From contig NC_066850.1 of the NCBI RefSeq assembly GCF_001640805.2, forward strand, positions 9,892,510 through 9,956,509: a DNA stretch of 64,000 nucleotides, read 5' to 3'. This document shows positions 34,701 to 49,700 of the stretch, in pieces. Origin of the DNA: Lates calcarifer (taxonomy: Eukaryota > Chordata > Actinopteri > Centropomidae). Position 1 is the stretch's first letter. Each line of letters opens with the position of its first letter. A program made the position numbers and the translations under genes. The notes under the pieces were generated by a model that saw only the letters and a list, made by a program, of their open reading frames with translations, ran no database searches and was not told the origin of the DNA.

Positions 34701-37700
34701 GTAAGGCGCTCGGAGCTTTTATTTATAATTTGTCACCAGATGGTTTTATTTTGTCGCTTTGAAAACTTCGTCGAGGACCTGGCAACCCGAGATGGAGGTG
34801 TAGATCCAGGTGTTTTGTGTGCCCGGCTCAGATTTCCTTACAGATTTATCCGTACGGTTCGTTATTTCACGGCAAAAACGAGCTCTCGCTTTTCTAAAAT
34901 AAACCCGTCCAGTCTCGTCGGGTCCGCGCGTGCATCTTTGCCGGATGGAGCGCCTGTTTCCTCCGCGAGGTTTTCACGGAGACATACACGAATTACCCAC
35001 AATCTATCTGACGAATGAGCACTACTACTGTGTTTTCGCTTATTCTCATCCATATTATGTAACCTCCTAGGCGATATTACTCCGTTACAGCTCGCTTTTT
35101 TGCTCTTCATCTGTAAGGGGAAAAAAAGAGCGTCGGGTGCTGGAGCACTTTGGTATGAAAATCTACTTTGTAAAGACAGGAGACAACTTTTGTATTTGTA
35201 ATTAGACAGGTGCGAGTCAGGCAGGTTGGTCCTCACCCTATAGGATATATGAACAGGAGGCATGTTGTCCTCTTGTTGGAAACATACAGTCTGCCGTGCA
35301 AGCAAATTGCAATTAAGGGCTAATGATATCTTCTGATGGTACTACACAGCCGAGCCAGTCCTGCCAATGCACCACAGGTAGTATTTACTAAGAGCTGACA
35401 CAGTGTATGTAATTGTAGCCCATGTGACTTAAACACATGCATTCTCTGACATCATTCATATGGTAGTAATGCCTCTAGGATGAACTCCCACCTAATTTTG
35501 CTTTAGTTTATATCACTACCCTTATAGAAAACAGCTGTAATCCTACAGTAAATTGTTCCAGCAATCCTTTAAGTCCCATAGGAGATTTTTTAAAAATGCA
35601 AAGTGTCCTATATACACTCCGGAGAAGCACATACTCACTTTACATCCCTGTACTTTCTTGTTAAAAGAGTCTATTTTTAGATCACAGCTGAAAAATTCCC
35701 ACTCTCACGTTCAGATCAAATGCATATCTGCTGGTGAAATGTAATGTTGCACAAGCCTTGCATAGGAAATAGGTGTCAAATATAAAGAAAGGAGACACCT
35801 TTGCCATTTCCTCTGTGCCAAGAAAAGCTAGCATCGGCTCCCCAGTCACTTCGCAGTCACAGGAGGGGACTATAAATACACTTTATCTGGTGGGAGCATA
35901 AATTATTATGCAGGAAATAATCTGACTGGTGTCACTTGTTATGTGGAATCCAAGTAATTAGCCGCAATCGGTCATTTTCTGCAATAAGGAATTAGATTTT
36001 TGTCCATTTGCTCAATTGCAATTTGTTCCTCACTGGAGTGAAATGCTTCTGGGCAGTCAAGCTTTACTGATGCACAATCTGTTGCGTTTAATAAGTGCTA
36101 TACCATGCAGAATTAATGTAATTAGTCTATGATTGCAGCAGGCAAACAGAAAAACAATAACACCCATGCATTACCCACGCACCACTCCTATGGAATTATA
36201 CAAAGAGGCTTAGGTGTACTGATAAACACACCTTTAAACACTGAGCAAAGAGAAAGAAATGTCTGACATCTTTGTAAAATGTCAGCATTTACCCTTATTT
36301 GATCTTAGTCATTTGCTGGGGCAGTAAGTCAGACATGACCTCATGCCTGTATGGGGGGGTGGGGGGTGATCCGTATTCACATGCTGTGACATGAATTTGA
36401 CCAGTCAGCGGCTGGCAGCTGTAATGGCACAAGGAGTAGTAATGATATTTTCACACAGGAGCCGTCAAGAGAGGGAGGCAGCATCACAGACTCCCTTTTT
36501 TCAGCTGCTGCCACTTTGGAGAAAACACTATAATTGCTAATGAAAAGGTAGTTTCGTCTCTTGTTGGGGAGTAGGCTTTAGCTGCTGAGTTGCCGAGGCT
36601 GTCAAACACACACAGGGAGGAAATAGACAGAGATGTTCATTTCCAGAGCTCCCACTTGGCTTGTTGGGTCACAGCAGGATGAACAGATCTTACATCACTG
36701 GCCTTCCTGTTATTGTTGGAGGAAATGACTGTGATGAGCAAGCGTCACTGCCCTATAAAGAACAATGGGTTTGAACTTCTCTGTATACATTACAAAACCA
36801 CTCCTCATTCTCTGTGGATCTGGCATTTCACTACAAGTCGGCACGTCCCAGAAATGACAAGCTTTGTGATATGAAAAAATGACAGAAGAGGTCATTGTGG
36901 GTGTATCTCAGTTGCTGTTGTCAAAGAATTTTGTCCAAAACTTCTGCAGAATGAGTAACACAAGTTCTGGTGTGGACCCTTCCGCCAAAAAAGGGGAGAA
37001 TTTGTGTGAAATAATTGCAAGTTGTAACAAATATGACTAAAACAAGATCACAAGTGTCCACAGTCATGCTAACAGTACAGCAGTGCTTCGAGCTGAATGC
37101 TAGCAGGCGCATGCAACATGCTCTCAGTGAAAATGCTAACATGCTGATGTTTAGGAGGTGCATTGCTGTCATGCTAACAATTTTAATTTAGCACATTAGC
37201 AATGTCAGGCGATGCTAATGGGAATGTCAAAACCACAAATGTAAACGTCATGGTGGCAGTAGAGGAGAAGTTAGAGCAATGCCAGCATCAGTAGGCTTCA
37301 TCCCTTGGCCGTGAATGTCTGTATAAAATGTCATGGCAATGCAGTCAATAGCCTAGCTGTCGATCGGTGGAATAGTGTGAAATCACTGACAGGAATGTGT
37401 GTCGCATCATCTGTGTGTGAACGTGCGTGAATGTCCGTCCTCATGCATGTGCGCAAGATAAACAAAGAGGGGCCCACTCGTAGAAAAACAGCTCCATAGA
37501 GTCACTAGAGGTCAAATACTCCACAGGGAACCTTTAAATCCATGACATTTATTAGTAGCTGAGATATACTAAGGCTCACGGTCTGTATATCTACATCCAT
37601 ACTACAGTGTGCATATAGACAGCACTCAAGTGTATGATTAAAGGATGCCATTGCACCCACAAACCCATTGTCAGTCTGTGATGTTTGAAGATTTACATTA

Positions 37701-40700
37701 TCTATGGTACCTCTGCCTCCTACATTTCCCAGAAAGGCAATACAACTTGTTGCATTATTCCTTGGCTTATACAGGTAGAAAGTGAGAGAGCAGTGGCCTG
37801 TTGATATCTTAGCAGGGGCATGAAAGCGATAGATTTTCAATTTTAGGAAAGGCAGGTTTTGCTCCTTGTACAGAATGCAACATCTTGTAGCTGCATCATA
37901 ATCCTGGTCCATCGAGTCCTGTTTCTCTGCTAAGAAAGTGTTTTCTCTTCAGTCTCCCTGTGAGGTTGTTGAACATCAGCTCAGAATGGCAACCACAGAC
38001 AGATGTCTTTGCCTTTTCAAGTGTGACTCCTATGGGTTTCTTCACTGTATGGAAAGGTTTTTATACAGCTTATAGTCTCCTCTAGTCTGAATAGACTGAA
38101 AGCAATAGCTGCAGCACGTTACTCCCAGTTCTTGTTTCCCCTCTGAGAGATCATGGCAAGTTCACTGATCTGAGGCCAGACCTTATTCCCATCACATGTT
38201 CTCAGTTATACCAGCGATTTGAAGGATTATAGGTTTTGCTGACAAGCTGACGTCACTCTTAGCTGTTGATATTTCAGCTAACCCCCTTTTAATACAGAAA
38301 CAAAGGCTCTCAAGAGTCATTGTCTTGGAGGGACACTGTCCTGTAATTAGAGAGGATGAAGGAGACAATAAAAGTAAGATGTTTTCTGTCTCTGCTTTCA
38401 CCACAGGCTCCTGCAGGAGTCATTAGCCCTCCAGGAGTGATTTATTTGTCGTGCTTCGAGGCGATCGTCGCAGTAGGGCAAATTAGATGTAATTCTCTCT
38501 GCATGGGGACAGGACTTGTTTGGTAAAACCCTGTTATCAAATTTTACTCATTCAGAGCACTGTTATTTTCACTTTTTACGGTTGGAATTAGCGGCAGAGT
38601 TGCCAAGGGCACCGAGGACATCCAGGTCAAAGTGGCGGTGGCAGATGGCAAGGCCTTTTCAGGACAATTTATCCAAGCATGCGTGACATCCGCACAGCAT
38701 CTCTCCGGGTACAAAGGTAGGAGCGGAGTCAGAGAAAGGTCATCCAAGCCCTTCCTGTCGTCTGCTGAGGTGGAAAGTGACATTTCAATCAATAATCAAA
38801 GTCAGAATTTGAAAAGAGGATGCTCAGGTTGCAGGGGTTTAACCACCACCGCATGGTTTAATGAGCTCAGGCTCTGATGTGGACGTGTTTATTTACATCA
38901 CTGCAGTTTTGTCAAAACAAAACTTTTAAGTACTGAAAATGAATTACGCTCACTTCTTGCCACTATTATAAATGGACTAATTATACCAGAAAACTGGAGC
39001 GCTGCCCAGCACGAACACAAGCCCGACAACAATGTCGCGGAGCCCTGTCGAGCGTTGAAGCCTTCATTACGTGTCACTGTGGCTTTGTTCAGCTCTGTGC
39101 CTTTTCTGTAATCAGCGAATGATGAGGATGACCTTTTTTAGTCAGCCAGCCTGATGTTAGAGGAGCTCAGGGAAATGAGTTTCCAGGGTATTGTGCCGCA
39201 CAGACCACGTCAGCTGCGGTCATTCTAGTTTAATATTCTTGTAAAATAGATTGAAAACAAGACGCTTTAATGTGTACAGATTATGACTGTGTGATGAGGT
39301 TAGAGTAGGGTCTGATCAAAGTAGTACTCCATCTAGGTTTTTTTTTTTTTTTTTTTGTTCCTTCCAGAAATTATTTTCTATACCAACTTGTGTTTCGTTT
39401 TTGTCTATTTTTACTTTAGTTTGTAGGAAGCTTTTCTACAGCCCCTGGAGAGAGGGAGAGACAAGGGAGTTGTTGCATTCAGTCCATGTAGCTGGATAGC
39501 AATAATAACCAAGAGAGTTTTTCCCCAAGAAGAAGCAAAACATTACAGACACCCCCCCTTTACTCAAAACACAAGCCCTACTCCTGCATTATGTTCTCTT
39601 GTGTTTATGCCTGCTGGCTGCTACAGAATATTTCACCCTGTTGTTGAAATTAGGAATTAGACATGGTTAAAGCCCTTGATGTTACGATTTTTTCCCTTAA
39701 TATATTTCTATGCTGTGAAAAAACTTTGTGGCTATGCTGCAAAAATGTCTTGATGCTTGGCCAGATTCTTTTTACATTAAGAATACAGTGCCAAAATCAC
39801 TCAATAAATGCAAGATTTTCAGATTTATATAAAGCGAGCGTGTGTTTTAGGAAGGAGTTTTTCTTTGTTGAAGGGTTTGTGTGCTGTATTTCCCTTTCAG
39901 TCTAATAAAAGACTTAAAGAAAACATGCAGCCTCATCTTGTGTTTCTGCTGCTCTTCTTAGTAACCATTTTACTGAAATCCACATTGTTGAGGTCCATTA
40001 ACACTGAATGTGTTGCTGCGTGTTTTTCCAGGCTCCCCTCTGTGTTATAGAGCTGCCTTCAAATTCATATCACCAGGTCATATTTTTTACATTTGAAGTC
40101 AGGCACACTATATGCTTGGCGTTCAAGTGATTAAAACACTGCTGCTATACGACACAGCAAAAATGGACGCTGTCATTAGACAATGAAATGTATAAAAGGC
40201 CAGCAAACATCATCACCCACGAACCCAGAGCGATCAGCAACCTGATTACCTCCCGATCTTTATGCAAACATAGTAAATACTATCCCACTTGAAGGCACCA
40301 CAGGTCCTCTGGTCCTTTACTCATTATATGTGGTGATACATTCATTCAGGATCTTTCGATTTGATGTGAAAAATAAAAGGAATATCGTATAAAACTTTTT
40401 TTTTTGTTTTGGAAAATGAAACAGCCTCTTCCTAGTATTTTAATTCTGTTTGAAGCAGTAGAATCCCTTGAACTGCTGGTATGAGAGCATGAAGTGAAAT
40501 CTGCTGGGCACTGTTATGTGAGAGAAAAGCACAGATTTTAGGGATTTTAATGCTACATTTAATATTTTTAACATTAACATTTTTTTCCAGTAATGAGCCT
40601 CCATAAATTTTGTGATGCCATCATCTACACACAATGGAAACTTTGTTCGGAGAAAGTCCTGACAGTTGCATAATTAAAAAACTTGCATTAAACTTAACTC

Positions 40701-43700
40701 ATTTAATCAGTAAGTATCACTAATGAGAATGCCTTCACCCTAAATATAGCTGAGGGAAATTAACTGCTGACAGGATCTCTGCTGGTGTCATCATTCTGCT
40801 TAATATGGCAGCAGTGCATTACACTGTAATTGTGTCTTGATGTAGCGTGCATTAAGTTACTTTGACCGGTGTTACAACTCCGCACAGGCGTCAAAAGATA
40901 CTCTGTAATTATATTTGACGATTTTCCTTTGCACATTGTCGTATCTTTATGTTGTTTTGTTTTGTTTTTTTTCTCTGGCAGATAATGAGCAAGGAAGATG
41001 CTTTATCTTTGTGTCACTGTTGTTTTCAAAAACCTTATTTGGATACAGCAGAAACAACTTTCCTCTTTCTTTGGAGAAGAATCTGTCAAACTATGCAGTG
41101 AGAACGACCTAATTGCAGATAGTCTGTTTGCTTCCGAGATATGCTAAATTTGGCAGAATAAAAAATTGTCAAGGTTTACACTTATAGTATTCATTGAAGT
41201 GAATGTAAAACCCTGCACAGATGTTGCACACATCTGGGCCCGCTGAATCCCCTAGAGCACAAAATGTAGGGGTGTGGGTCTAAAGTCAATACAGCACAAT
41301 AAAGCACTCAAAGGTGAAAGCTAATTTCCCTCCACTGCATTTTCACTGAAAGAGTGATAAGGTCAGGCAGGATTCCTATGAAGTCTAGTGGTGGCACACA
41401 CACACACACACACAAACAGCAGAGTTAGACAGATAAAAGACTCAAATGCACAACTCAGAAGCAAACAGGTAAGGTAAAAGCATTGGTCAAAAGCTGGGGT
41501 TGGTAAGCAGGCAGTCCAGACAAAAAGGGCAGGCCTGGCAGGCAGAAAGTCTAAAAAGGCAGAGACAAAACAACACAGGCAGGTGGAAGAAGACAAATGT
41601 GACAAATGCCCATTTAAACTGTATGGCAAGGATGGAGGGGAAAGAGTGGGTGGAGACCAAAAACAAAGCTAAAAGGAGCTACTCGAATGCTAGGTTCATA
41701 TTCACCAGGTGGCCAGAAACACAACTTCAAATGAACAGTAATGTTGCTCCGTGTCTGTAGGTTATAGGAATACACAACTGAGTTTTCCACATTACCTTAA
41801 AAATAACAAAATTGCACTGAAAGTCAAAGATGATACGTCAGATAGTAATACCCAGTCTTAAGCAAAACAAAACTGTACTAGTAGTATCAAACGTAAAGTA
41901 GTATCAAAAGTAAAAGTAATCAGTGAGAGTTTTGTATCATTACTGTTGCCTTAATTAATCCATAATAATGTTAATGTGTAAAGTAGTCACTAACCATAGC
42001 TGTCAAATAGATGTAGTGGCATAAAAAGAACTGGCATCTGAAATATACTGTAGTAAAGGAAGTATAAAGTGGCACAGTGCTTGTTCCACAACAGGTGAAG
42101 GCAGTAATTTGCATACTGTTTATTATCTATTTATGACAGATTGTAAAATGTGTCAAATCTATGCAGCGTTCATGTATGTTGTTATCACTTAGCAGAGTTG
42201 GTTAGTCATTGGTGGGATCACGTTTCCTGTATTTCCCTCCAGCTGAAGCTATTCATAGACCATGCATATAACAGGCACACCATGTGGGTGTTGAGCACAT
42301 ACTTGGTGTTTTCTTGAACCATGCTTCATTTATTCTGTCGCCGTCATTTCACAGCTTAAGGTATAAGATGAGCGCGGTCTTTCGCCACGGTTATGTCAGT
42401 GCTATCAGAGTGCACAAGGTCATTCAGGCGCTGCTGGACTATTAGGTAATGTAATATGTCATTTCACTGCACATCTGATTTGGGAATAGTTTCCTATTAA
42501 TGTGATGTAACCGTGAACCCCTGTGGTCATCTCAGCTGCTTTGTCATGGAACACAATCACCCTTCAGTGCCTCGTCCCCCCTGGGTTTTTACACATGATC
42601 AGCCGCAACTCATCTGATGGCCCACTTTTGCATTAAGCATACAGAGCAGTGGGTATTGGAGTGCACTCATGGGATGTTTTCACTTAAATCTCAGCGCTTC
42701 ATTTGAGTTGCAAGGTAGAGCTGAGACCATAAACAAAAGGGAGAGAGATTCCACATACTATATTATGTGCTAGAGATAGTCCTGCAGACTTGTGCCAGTT
42801 TATCAAACCTGTTTTTATGCTGCACTAAGACCATACCTTGATTTTTTTCTGTGAATGAAAAACAGCGCGGTAGTGAAGCAGAAAATCTTCACAGACATAT
42901 TTTCTGTGTCTGACATTAGATATCACTCGAAGCACTAAAGGAAAAATGTGCCAGTGCAGTGCAAGCAGACATTTCATTACTCCTGAGCTGCTCAGCAAGA
43001 ACTAGAGAGCTATATCATTACCACTTATTACCATTCATTTTTGTGTGGACACCTGCAATTACACTGTCTTGCAATCACTGATTCTGTGTCCCTGTGCTGT
43101 TACATAGGGATAAAACTGCAAGGGAACATGATATATATTGACTGGAGCAGGCTTAGAGTAATTTCAGTGAATACAATAGCTGTCACTATGGGTAACACGG
43201 AAACATTCAATTGAATTTAAACTGTGCTGCTCCTCTCTTTGATGTAAAGCTTAGGAAATTTGAGATTTAGCCCCATTCAAGTTTCAAGATTATATCAGAA
43301 AATGGGCAGGCCTCATTTCTGATCAGTGAGATGAAAGCAGCAGCAGCGGCAAAAAAAAATATCCTGCAACATTAATCTTTGAAGTTAAGATCCAAATGCC
43401 TAGTCAAAGTCCTTGATGTGGATGAAGAAAATTTTACTAATGAGCATGTGAAAAAAAAAAAAATCTCTCCTGGATGGCCCTTGACCTCCATTTAATGAGA
43501 AAGAAATGCTCATAAACCTCCTAGACAGATGCCCTTGCTGCTTGGAAGTGTACCAGCTCATTACAAGCGATTCAGAATCTGTGTTTTTTGATATTCAGAC
43601 ACAGGGGTAAAAATATGACCTTTTCACCTTGATAGACAATATTAATACAGCAAACTTAGCCGAATATCAGCTCTTTAAAATCCCACTTGGTGGATTTCTT

Positions 43701-46700
43701 TTTCAGATGAAAATACTTGAAAAAAAAAAAAAGATAAGTGCATGAACAAATCTCTTTGCTTTTCACAGCTGTCATTGAAGGTCAGTTCAGCCAAATATAT
43801 ATCTAGCCGTGCAGATAGTTTGAGCTACATTTACACAGATTTTGAGCTATCGCTCTCAGAGATTTCTGCTTCCAGTGGACCTTTGTTTGTGCTACTCAGA
43901 GCAGTGAAAACAAATTAAACATCAACAGAAATTCACCAAGTTACACTGAAAAATCCACAGACCTTGCAGCGAACAGTTTTCAGTCAAACTACTTAGAGAG
44001 AGAAGAAGTAGCCCGTATAAAAACTGTTGACAGGTTGGTCTGTGAATCAGCAAGCTTAACTAGAACAATGTTTCGGGAAGGAGATGTTTCTGTTACATTT
44101 TTTAAAAGTAAAGTTTTTCAGTGCTGTAAGATGTACAAACAAAATCCCATTTACCTCTATTATTTTGAGGCAGAAGTCTGAGAGTAAGGAAATGATGTTT
44201 TGTGTGTCTGTGTTTGTTTTCATTTTTGGAAAACCAGCTCATTAATAACTCAACTATAAGGTACCAACACAGGAAAGATGTAACCTCAGGAGTTGTACCA
44301 ACCTGCACTGTATATTCTTGTAACAAAGTTTACTTTATTGCTGAGGCAGGCAAAGGTCAGCAACAGGTTAGAAGTCAAAAGAGACAACCAAGTACAAAGG
44401 AGCAAAACAAGCTGGCTGTGTCTAAAAAAGCAGGCAGAGGTCAAAAAACAGGGCAGGCAGAAAACTGGCAAAAAGGCTGGAACACAATTAATAGTATAGC
44501 TCAACAATCTGGGAAGGCATAGGTGGAAATACCAGGGGTGGTCACTAAACCTCTCCACCAACAAGCAATTGTCAAGCAACTGTAACTTTGCAACTGTCAA
44601 GCTTAGATTTACCTACATACTAAAGCTGCATGCGTGGGGTTGTAGTATGAGCTATATTTAGCATTTAGGTGGAGAGTGGAGAGAGTGGAGAGGGCGGTGT
44701 TTTTTTATGCTTTCCAAAACCAAAAACACAAGACCAAAAATGTGACAAATAGATAATAGAAGTGATTCTCTGTTTACCCATGCCAACGTAAGCTGCATTT
44801 GTGTGCACGTCCAGCTTACTAGCTTGCCACCTACAGTAGTAACCTAGCGTTACTTCCAAGTAGCATATCATAAGCTTACGCCATTAGTTTTGGGGATTAG
44901 AGATATTTAAATAAATCTCTGTACATCCACTGTGTAGTATTTCCCCACTGTGTGGAAGCGAGTCCTGGATGCTATCAGAGTTTGGGCTAACATTAGCGGC
45001 TCTCTAGCTGGCTCTTTAGCTTAGCTTTAGTCTTTTAGTATTGTCATATATGTAGCCATCAAGTGCATATTTATGGGTTGCTGGCTTTAACACAAGTCGT
45101 TTGGAACATTAAAATATTGTAAAACAGTGTGTTCAATCAACTTATACAGCTTATGTTAGCTTAATTTGCTAGCTAGCTAGCCACAGCTGATGAAATTTGC
45201 TAGCGGCAGGCACATTTTAGCTGCTAAAACTGGCAGCCAATGATTTGTATTATCCCCATCCGAATTAAATCAATTAGAAGAAATTACAAAGAATTTCAAA
45301 GTGGTAAATCTGCCAGCATTATCAATATTAATTGCATCATTGTGCAAGAACAGAAAGTTTGACAGGTGAAAAGAGAGCTGGGGATTGACAAGCTGGAACT
45401 AGCAGCAACAGACTGAGGACAGCTGCTGGTTGGACAGGATGGGGAATGACTGGCAGAGAAAAATGAATTAAAAGCTTTTGCCTACTTTAATTACAATGCC
45501 ATGAAAGTGCACATAGATGATACACATACCTATGACCATCTTAAACGAGACTCTGAGTTGAGTCATTTGATTAATGGCTGATTACCATTATCCTGACGAC
45601 TAGCCCCATCGCCAGCTCTCATCTGCCAATACAACTCTCGCTGGACTAGTTCTCGTGAGCCGTAACCGGTCTCGATGGGAACTGAACTTGCAATTTCAAG
45701 TGGATCGATATAATCCTCAGTGCTTTATTATGCAGCGCTTGAAATAGAAACAGGCATTGGATTTCTGTGAGGTGTGCCCATTGTCTCCATATACAATATA
45801 AAGGTGAAATGCAATAAAGGCCAAATTCGTAGTGTGTTTCACATTTCCTTTTTATGGCCTTATACAGTATTCACACAGCCAGAGCCTGAGACTGCTTCTT
45901 CTCTGGTCTCCCACTGGTCTGCAAACATTAAGCTTCTCTGTCTGCCATCTGCTTTATTGAGTTACTCTATATTCCCACAATCCAATATCAGTGTGTGTGT
46001 GTGTGTGTGTGTGAATATCATGTCTCAAAGCTCAATTTATGTTTTTCACTGTGTTCTGTGAAAAGAAACACTGGTAATGGGATGACAGTGTGGAGAGAAA
46101 CTGATTAGTAAGAGGAAAACATGTCATGCCAAGTTGTTTATTCCATTTATTCTTTATATATATCATACACATGCATGTCTGGCTAATATAGATCACATGC
46201 ACTGTAATATAGAGAATGTGTATATTTATGCACTGATGCCTGTTCTGTATTGATCGACACCCATTGGGCAACAAAGCTGTGGTTGGAGCTGTGGAAGTAT
46301 GCTCTTGTATGGTGTGGTGACATGAATCTAAACCAGCAGCTTGGCTGTCAGTCAAACGCACTGTGGGTGTTCTGTTGCGGTTAGTACATAATGTTAGATA
46401 AACTAGGCAAACTGTGAAATATATCAAAATAAAATACATATGAAATGATTTCTCAAATCTTTCTGGTGTTTAAAGAGCTAAAAGATTTATTCATCGTGTG
46501 TGAAGATTGGTGCTTTTCCCTGTTGCATACCACTGAAAATTTTATATTTTTGAATGTGAAAACATCATCATGATTCTGGGAACTAATGAATAATTAATCT
46601 ATAAAAATCATTTGTTGCAGTATTAGTCATGTAGCACATGTAACAACAAACCAAACCAATCTATTTCAGGGTGAAATAACAATATGAGAAAACTCAGCAG

Positions 46701-49700
46701 CTCCACTGTAAAACAGTACCAATCATCTGTCTTTGTGTGGTCAACGGTCTCTGGACACACAAGCTGAATAAAACATGCTATTGACCCAACAGTCCAAGTC
46801 CAGTGATTGAGTGCCAAATCACTTCCCTCTCCCTCCATTATGTATCTCTATTCTGCGAGCCAGTTTCAGAGGGCAAGAAATTAATCAGTCAAGCTGGCGG
46901 ACTGATTCAGCGCGGGCTAATTAGGGGAGGAGAGCTCAGCAGACCCCAGAGTCACAGCCTCCAACTTAGGCTCATGGTTTAGTGTAAATGCTTTGTAATG
47001 CCCGCCGGTGCCCAGTCTTACCAGGAAGTGTTACCTTTGAACAAACGATTGCCTGACTTATTTCCCTTCTCCTTCATTCTCATGCATAGAGCTGAGCCAA
47101 TGAAAACGATCCATGGATCCATTTTATCTTTCTTGCCACTGCTGGCCTTGACTCAGTCTATTTTCCATTATCCCACCCATTGATTCCCTCTAGCACCTTT
47201 CTCATGGCCGTGCTGTTAATGTAATTGAATGGAGCATTTCTTTTCTCCCCACTGTCCGTATGGCATGAACCTCCACACACATGCACTCATAACCAACTCT
47301 CTCTCTTTCTCTCTCTCGCTTGCTCGCTCTCTTTGTGCCAGATGTTGCCAGGGCCATCGAGCTGCTGGAGAAGCTGCAGGAGTCAGGTGACGTCCCCGGT
47401 CACAAGCTCCAGTCTCTGAAGAAGGTCCTTCAGAGCGAGTTCTGCACAGCCATCAGAGAGGTGAGTCACCCTCGGGGAAAGAACCGCTGGTCCGTGAACA
47501 CAAGCCAGACTCATGTCTTTTGATTCTTTTTCTTTTGTGAGACTTTTTTTTTTTAGTTTATTTTATTTGGATGACCTTTCTCATGCTAGCAGTCCTTGCT
47601 GTGGTGTTTTTTTCCTCAGCTCCTACAGTCAATCATTGTGCTCACTGCTGTGTTGTTTTTCCTCACTGCTTCTATTGGTGATACTGGACAATAACTGACT
47701 GTTGCACCAGTAAATAAAGGTTCAAGTATAGCATAGCTTGAACACACCAAGCGAGTTCAAGGCATTCTTTATTATCTTTTATCATGTCCGTGCTGCTCGA
47801 TGAGAGAGACTAATGTTTGAAGAGCCAGACATTTTTCTCACTAGTTTCTCAGTTTCTCAACATAAGTGATTTGTTCTCTCGTCCTTTAAAGCAAAGCAAA
47901 TTTTTCGCCTAGCTTTATTCATGTGAATTCCACCAGAGATCCGTTAGCGGTTTGTGTTTATATAACCCAAACAGCCGATACACAGAACTCACCAGGAACT
48001 CCAGTTTTATCTCTGTTATTTCCCTCCAGCCTCTCTCTCTCTCTTCTTTTTTCCTCTCATCTCTGTGTGTTTACATTATAAAGTAGTTTCATGAAGTCTT
48101 GGGAGAAGCACAGGTGTTTCGCTCAAGCTGAAACACTTTCAACTTGTATGGATGCATCTTCAACACAGCTTGCAATGCCCTAGGAAAATTCATTTTCACT
48201 CACACGCCCTCATGTCTTTCCGCTAACTTTGTATCTATTTGTGCTGCATCTAAAATAAGTCTCTTAAAAAAATGTTCTTTAAAAACAAACTAGTAAAAGA
48301 GGTCATGAGAGTGGTTTTATCCTGCATTTATGTTGTATGTTTATGCTTATAATGAAATCTTACCATGGTTGCAGTGTTTAAAGTTTTCTAAATGCTGATT
48401 TTGACATTTGGCACAGCCATCTGGACCATCTGGACCTTAAGGAAAAAAGAATTAATGCAGCAGATCATTTTTGAATTATTAGCTAAATGATGAATTAACA
48501 TTAAGAGGACAAAGTTTGTCTCATATAGTGTATATGACTTTACATGCCAGCCTCTCTTTTAGGCCTTTCTTTCCTTTAAATACACACCTTCTCCCTCAAA
48601 ACACAAATGCTTCATTCTCAATGTCCCATTTTGTTGCCGTAGACTGTGCAACTGCATAACTGAACAAGGTGGCAAATATAGTGTAAAACATACTAGTTGC
48701 AACACTGACTTTAAACCCAAACTCCAAATCAACATTTTTATCGGCCATTGCAACACGCTGCAGATGTTTTAAGCAGTAAACACAAGCTATTATTCTAGAT
48801 ATTTCATGCCTCTGCTAAAGGTGGAAGATCACCCTCCCTGATGATGCTGTAGTGCTCTCAGGTCACCCCTGATGCTTCCACAGTCAACCTGACAGCGAGC
48901 TTGGAGGAATTACAGCAATAACAACGAAACCAGAGAGCGTACCCTGAAGTCCCTGTTGCGTTACATCAATCAACAAATGACTGCCGCATAATGGAAACGT
49001 CAGAGATTATTGCCCTGCCTTATTGCAGCTGGAGCCGAACACCAAAAACTCTGACGCACCGAGGTATATTTTTTGACTGCATGAAAAACTTGCACAGAGC
49101 ATTTAAAATGATCACGGGGACGGAAAACATCATGAGCATTTCATTAACTTGAAAGTTTGATAAGCTCGTTACACTGAATTTTAATTAAGCAAATCACTGT
49201 TAGAGATTGGTTTTAATCACATTTTACAGGGACGGAATAAATGAGTGAGTCATAAATGGGAGTTCTTGTTTTTCTCCTCTCGTTAAAATGCTTTCATTTG
49301 CACGCACGCAAAAACAGCCACCCACTGATCCATCATCTTAACACCACTCATCAGGAGGACGGAGTACAAAACAAACAGGAGCATTCACTCTACATGACAC
49401 CACTGCTGGCTGATAACAACACATCTTGTACATTTAGTGTCCTGTCTGTTGTGATATACTGTAGCATTACCCGGTGGCGTGTATTTGTTAAGCAAACAGG
49501 ACTTTGAAGAGGCAGGGAAGCAGATGACAGATGCCACAATGGCCTCCATGTTGCAAGTTAATTGCAAACAAAGTGAACATGTAATTTGTCCCGGGAATGA
49601 ATGCAGTAAATTAACTTGATCAGTATGTCGGGGGAGAAGAGCCACTACATTCTCTACAGGGAGTTGTGTTGCTGCCCCAAAGGACAAAATAACCATAATA

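Larger units (their letters stand above)
34560..35060 (+). promoter_or_regulatory. LIN7A promoter region and CpG-rich intron 1 start
   Basis: CpG dinucleotides are dense from about 34690 to 35060 (for example around 34860-34990: GGCAAAAACGAGC, CTCGTCGGGTCCGCGCG), against a CpG-poor background. This is typical of a vertebrate CpG-island promoter spanning the first exon. No TATA box seen. The start site is unknown but must precede 34664; a long CT tract and a small duplication sit immediately upstream. Confidence 0.5.
34701..47341 (+). other. LIN7A intron 1
   Basis: 12.6 kb. The CpG-rich promoter patch extends over its first few hundred bases. Repeats found: 37060-37372, 41394-41620, 41645-41770, 41875-42080, 44340-44560 and a GT run at 45991-46013; GCTAGC-rich repeat-like sequence at about 44930-45240. 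A GC-rich open stretch at 38592-38716 resembles an exon but is out of frame with LIN7A. No exon supported. Confidence 0.8.

Noticed and set aside
34494..35018. 174-codon plus-strand frame over LIN7A exon 1 and the CpG-rich patch
   Set aside because: It translates the CT tract as serine-leucine repeats and crosses LIN7A exon 1 in the wrong frame; open because of GC-rich composition.
34862..35305. 147-codon minus-strand frame
   Set aside because: Antisense to the CpG-rich start of LIN7A intron 1, no recognisable motif; CpG islands often give long chance frames.
37505..37912. 135-codon minus-strand frame
   Set aside because: Lies next to a dispersed fish repeat and has no known motif; possibly repeat-derived but I could not place it.
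47281..47340. CT-rich microsatellite-like tract before LIN7A exon 2
   Set aside because: Explained as the polypyrimidine tract of the exon 2 acceptor rather than a separate feature.
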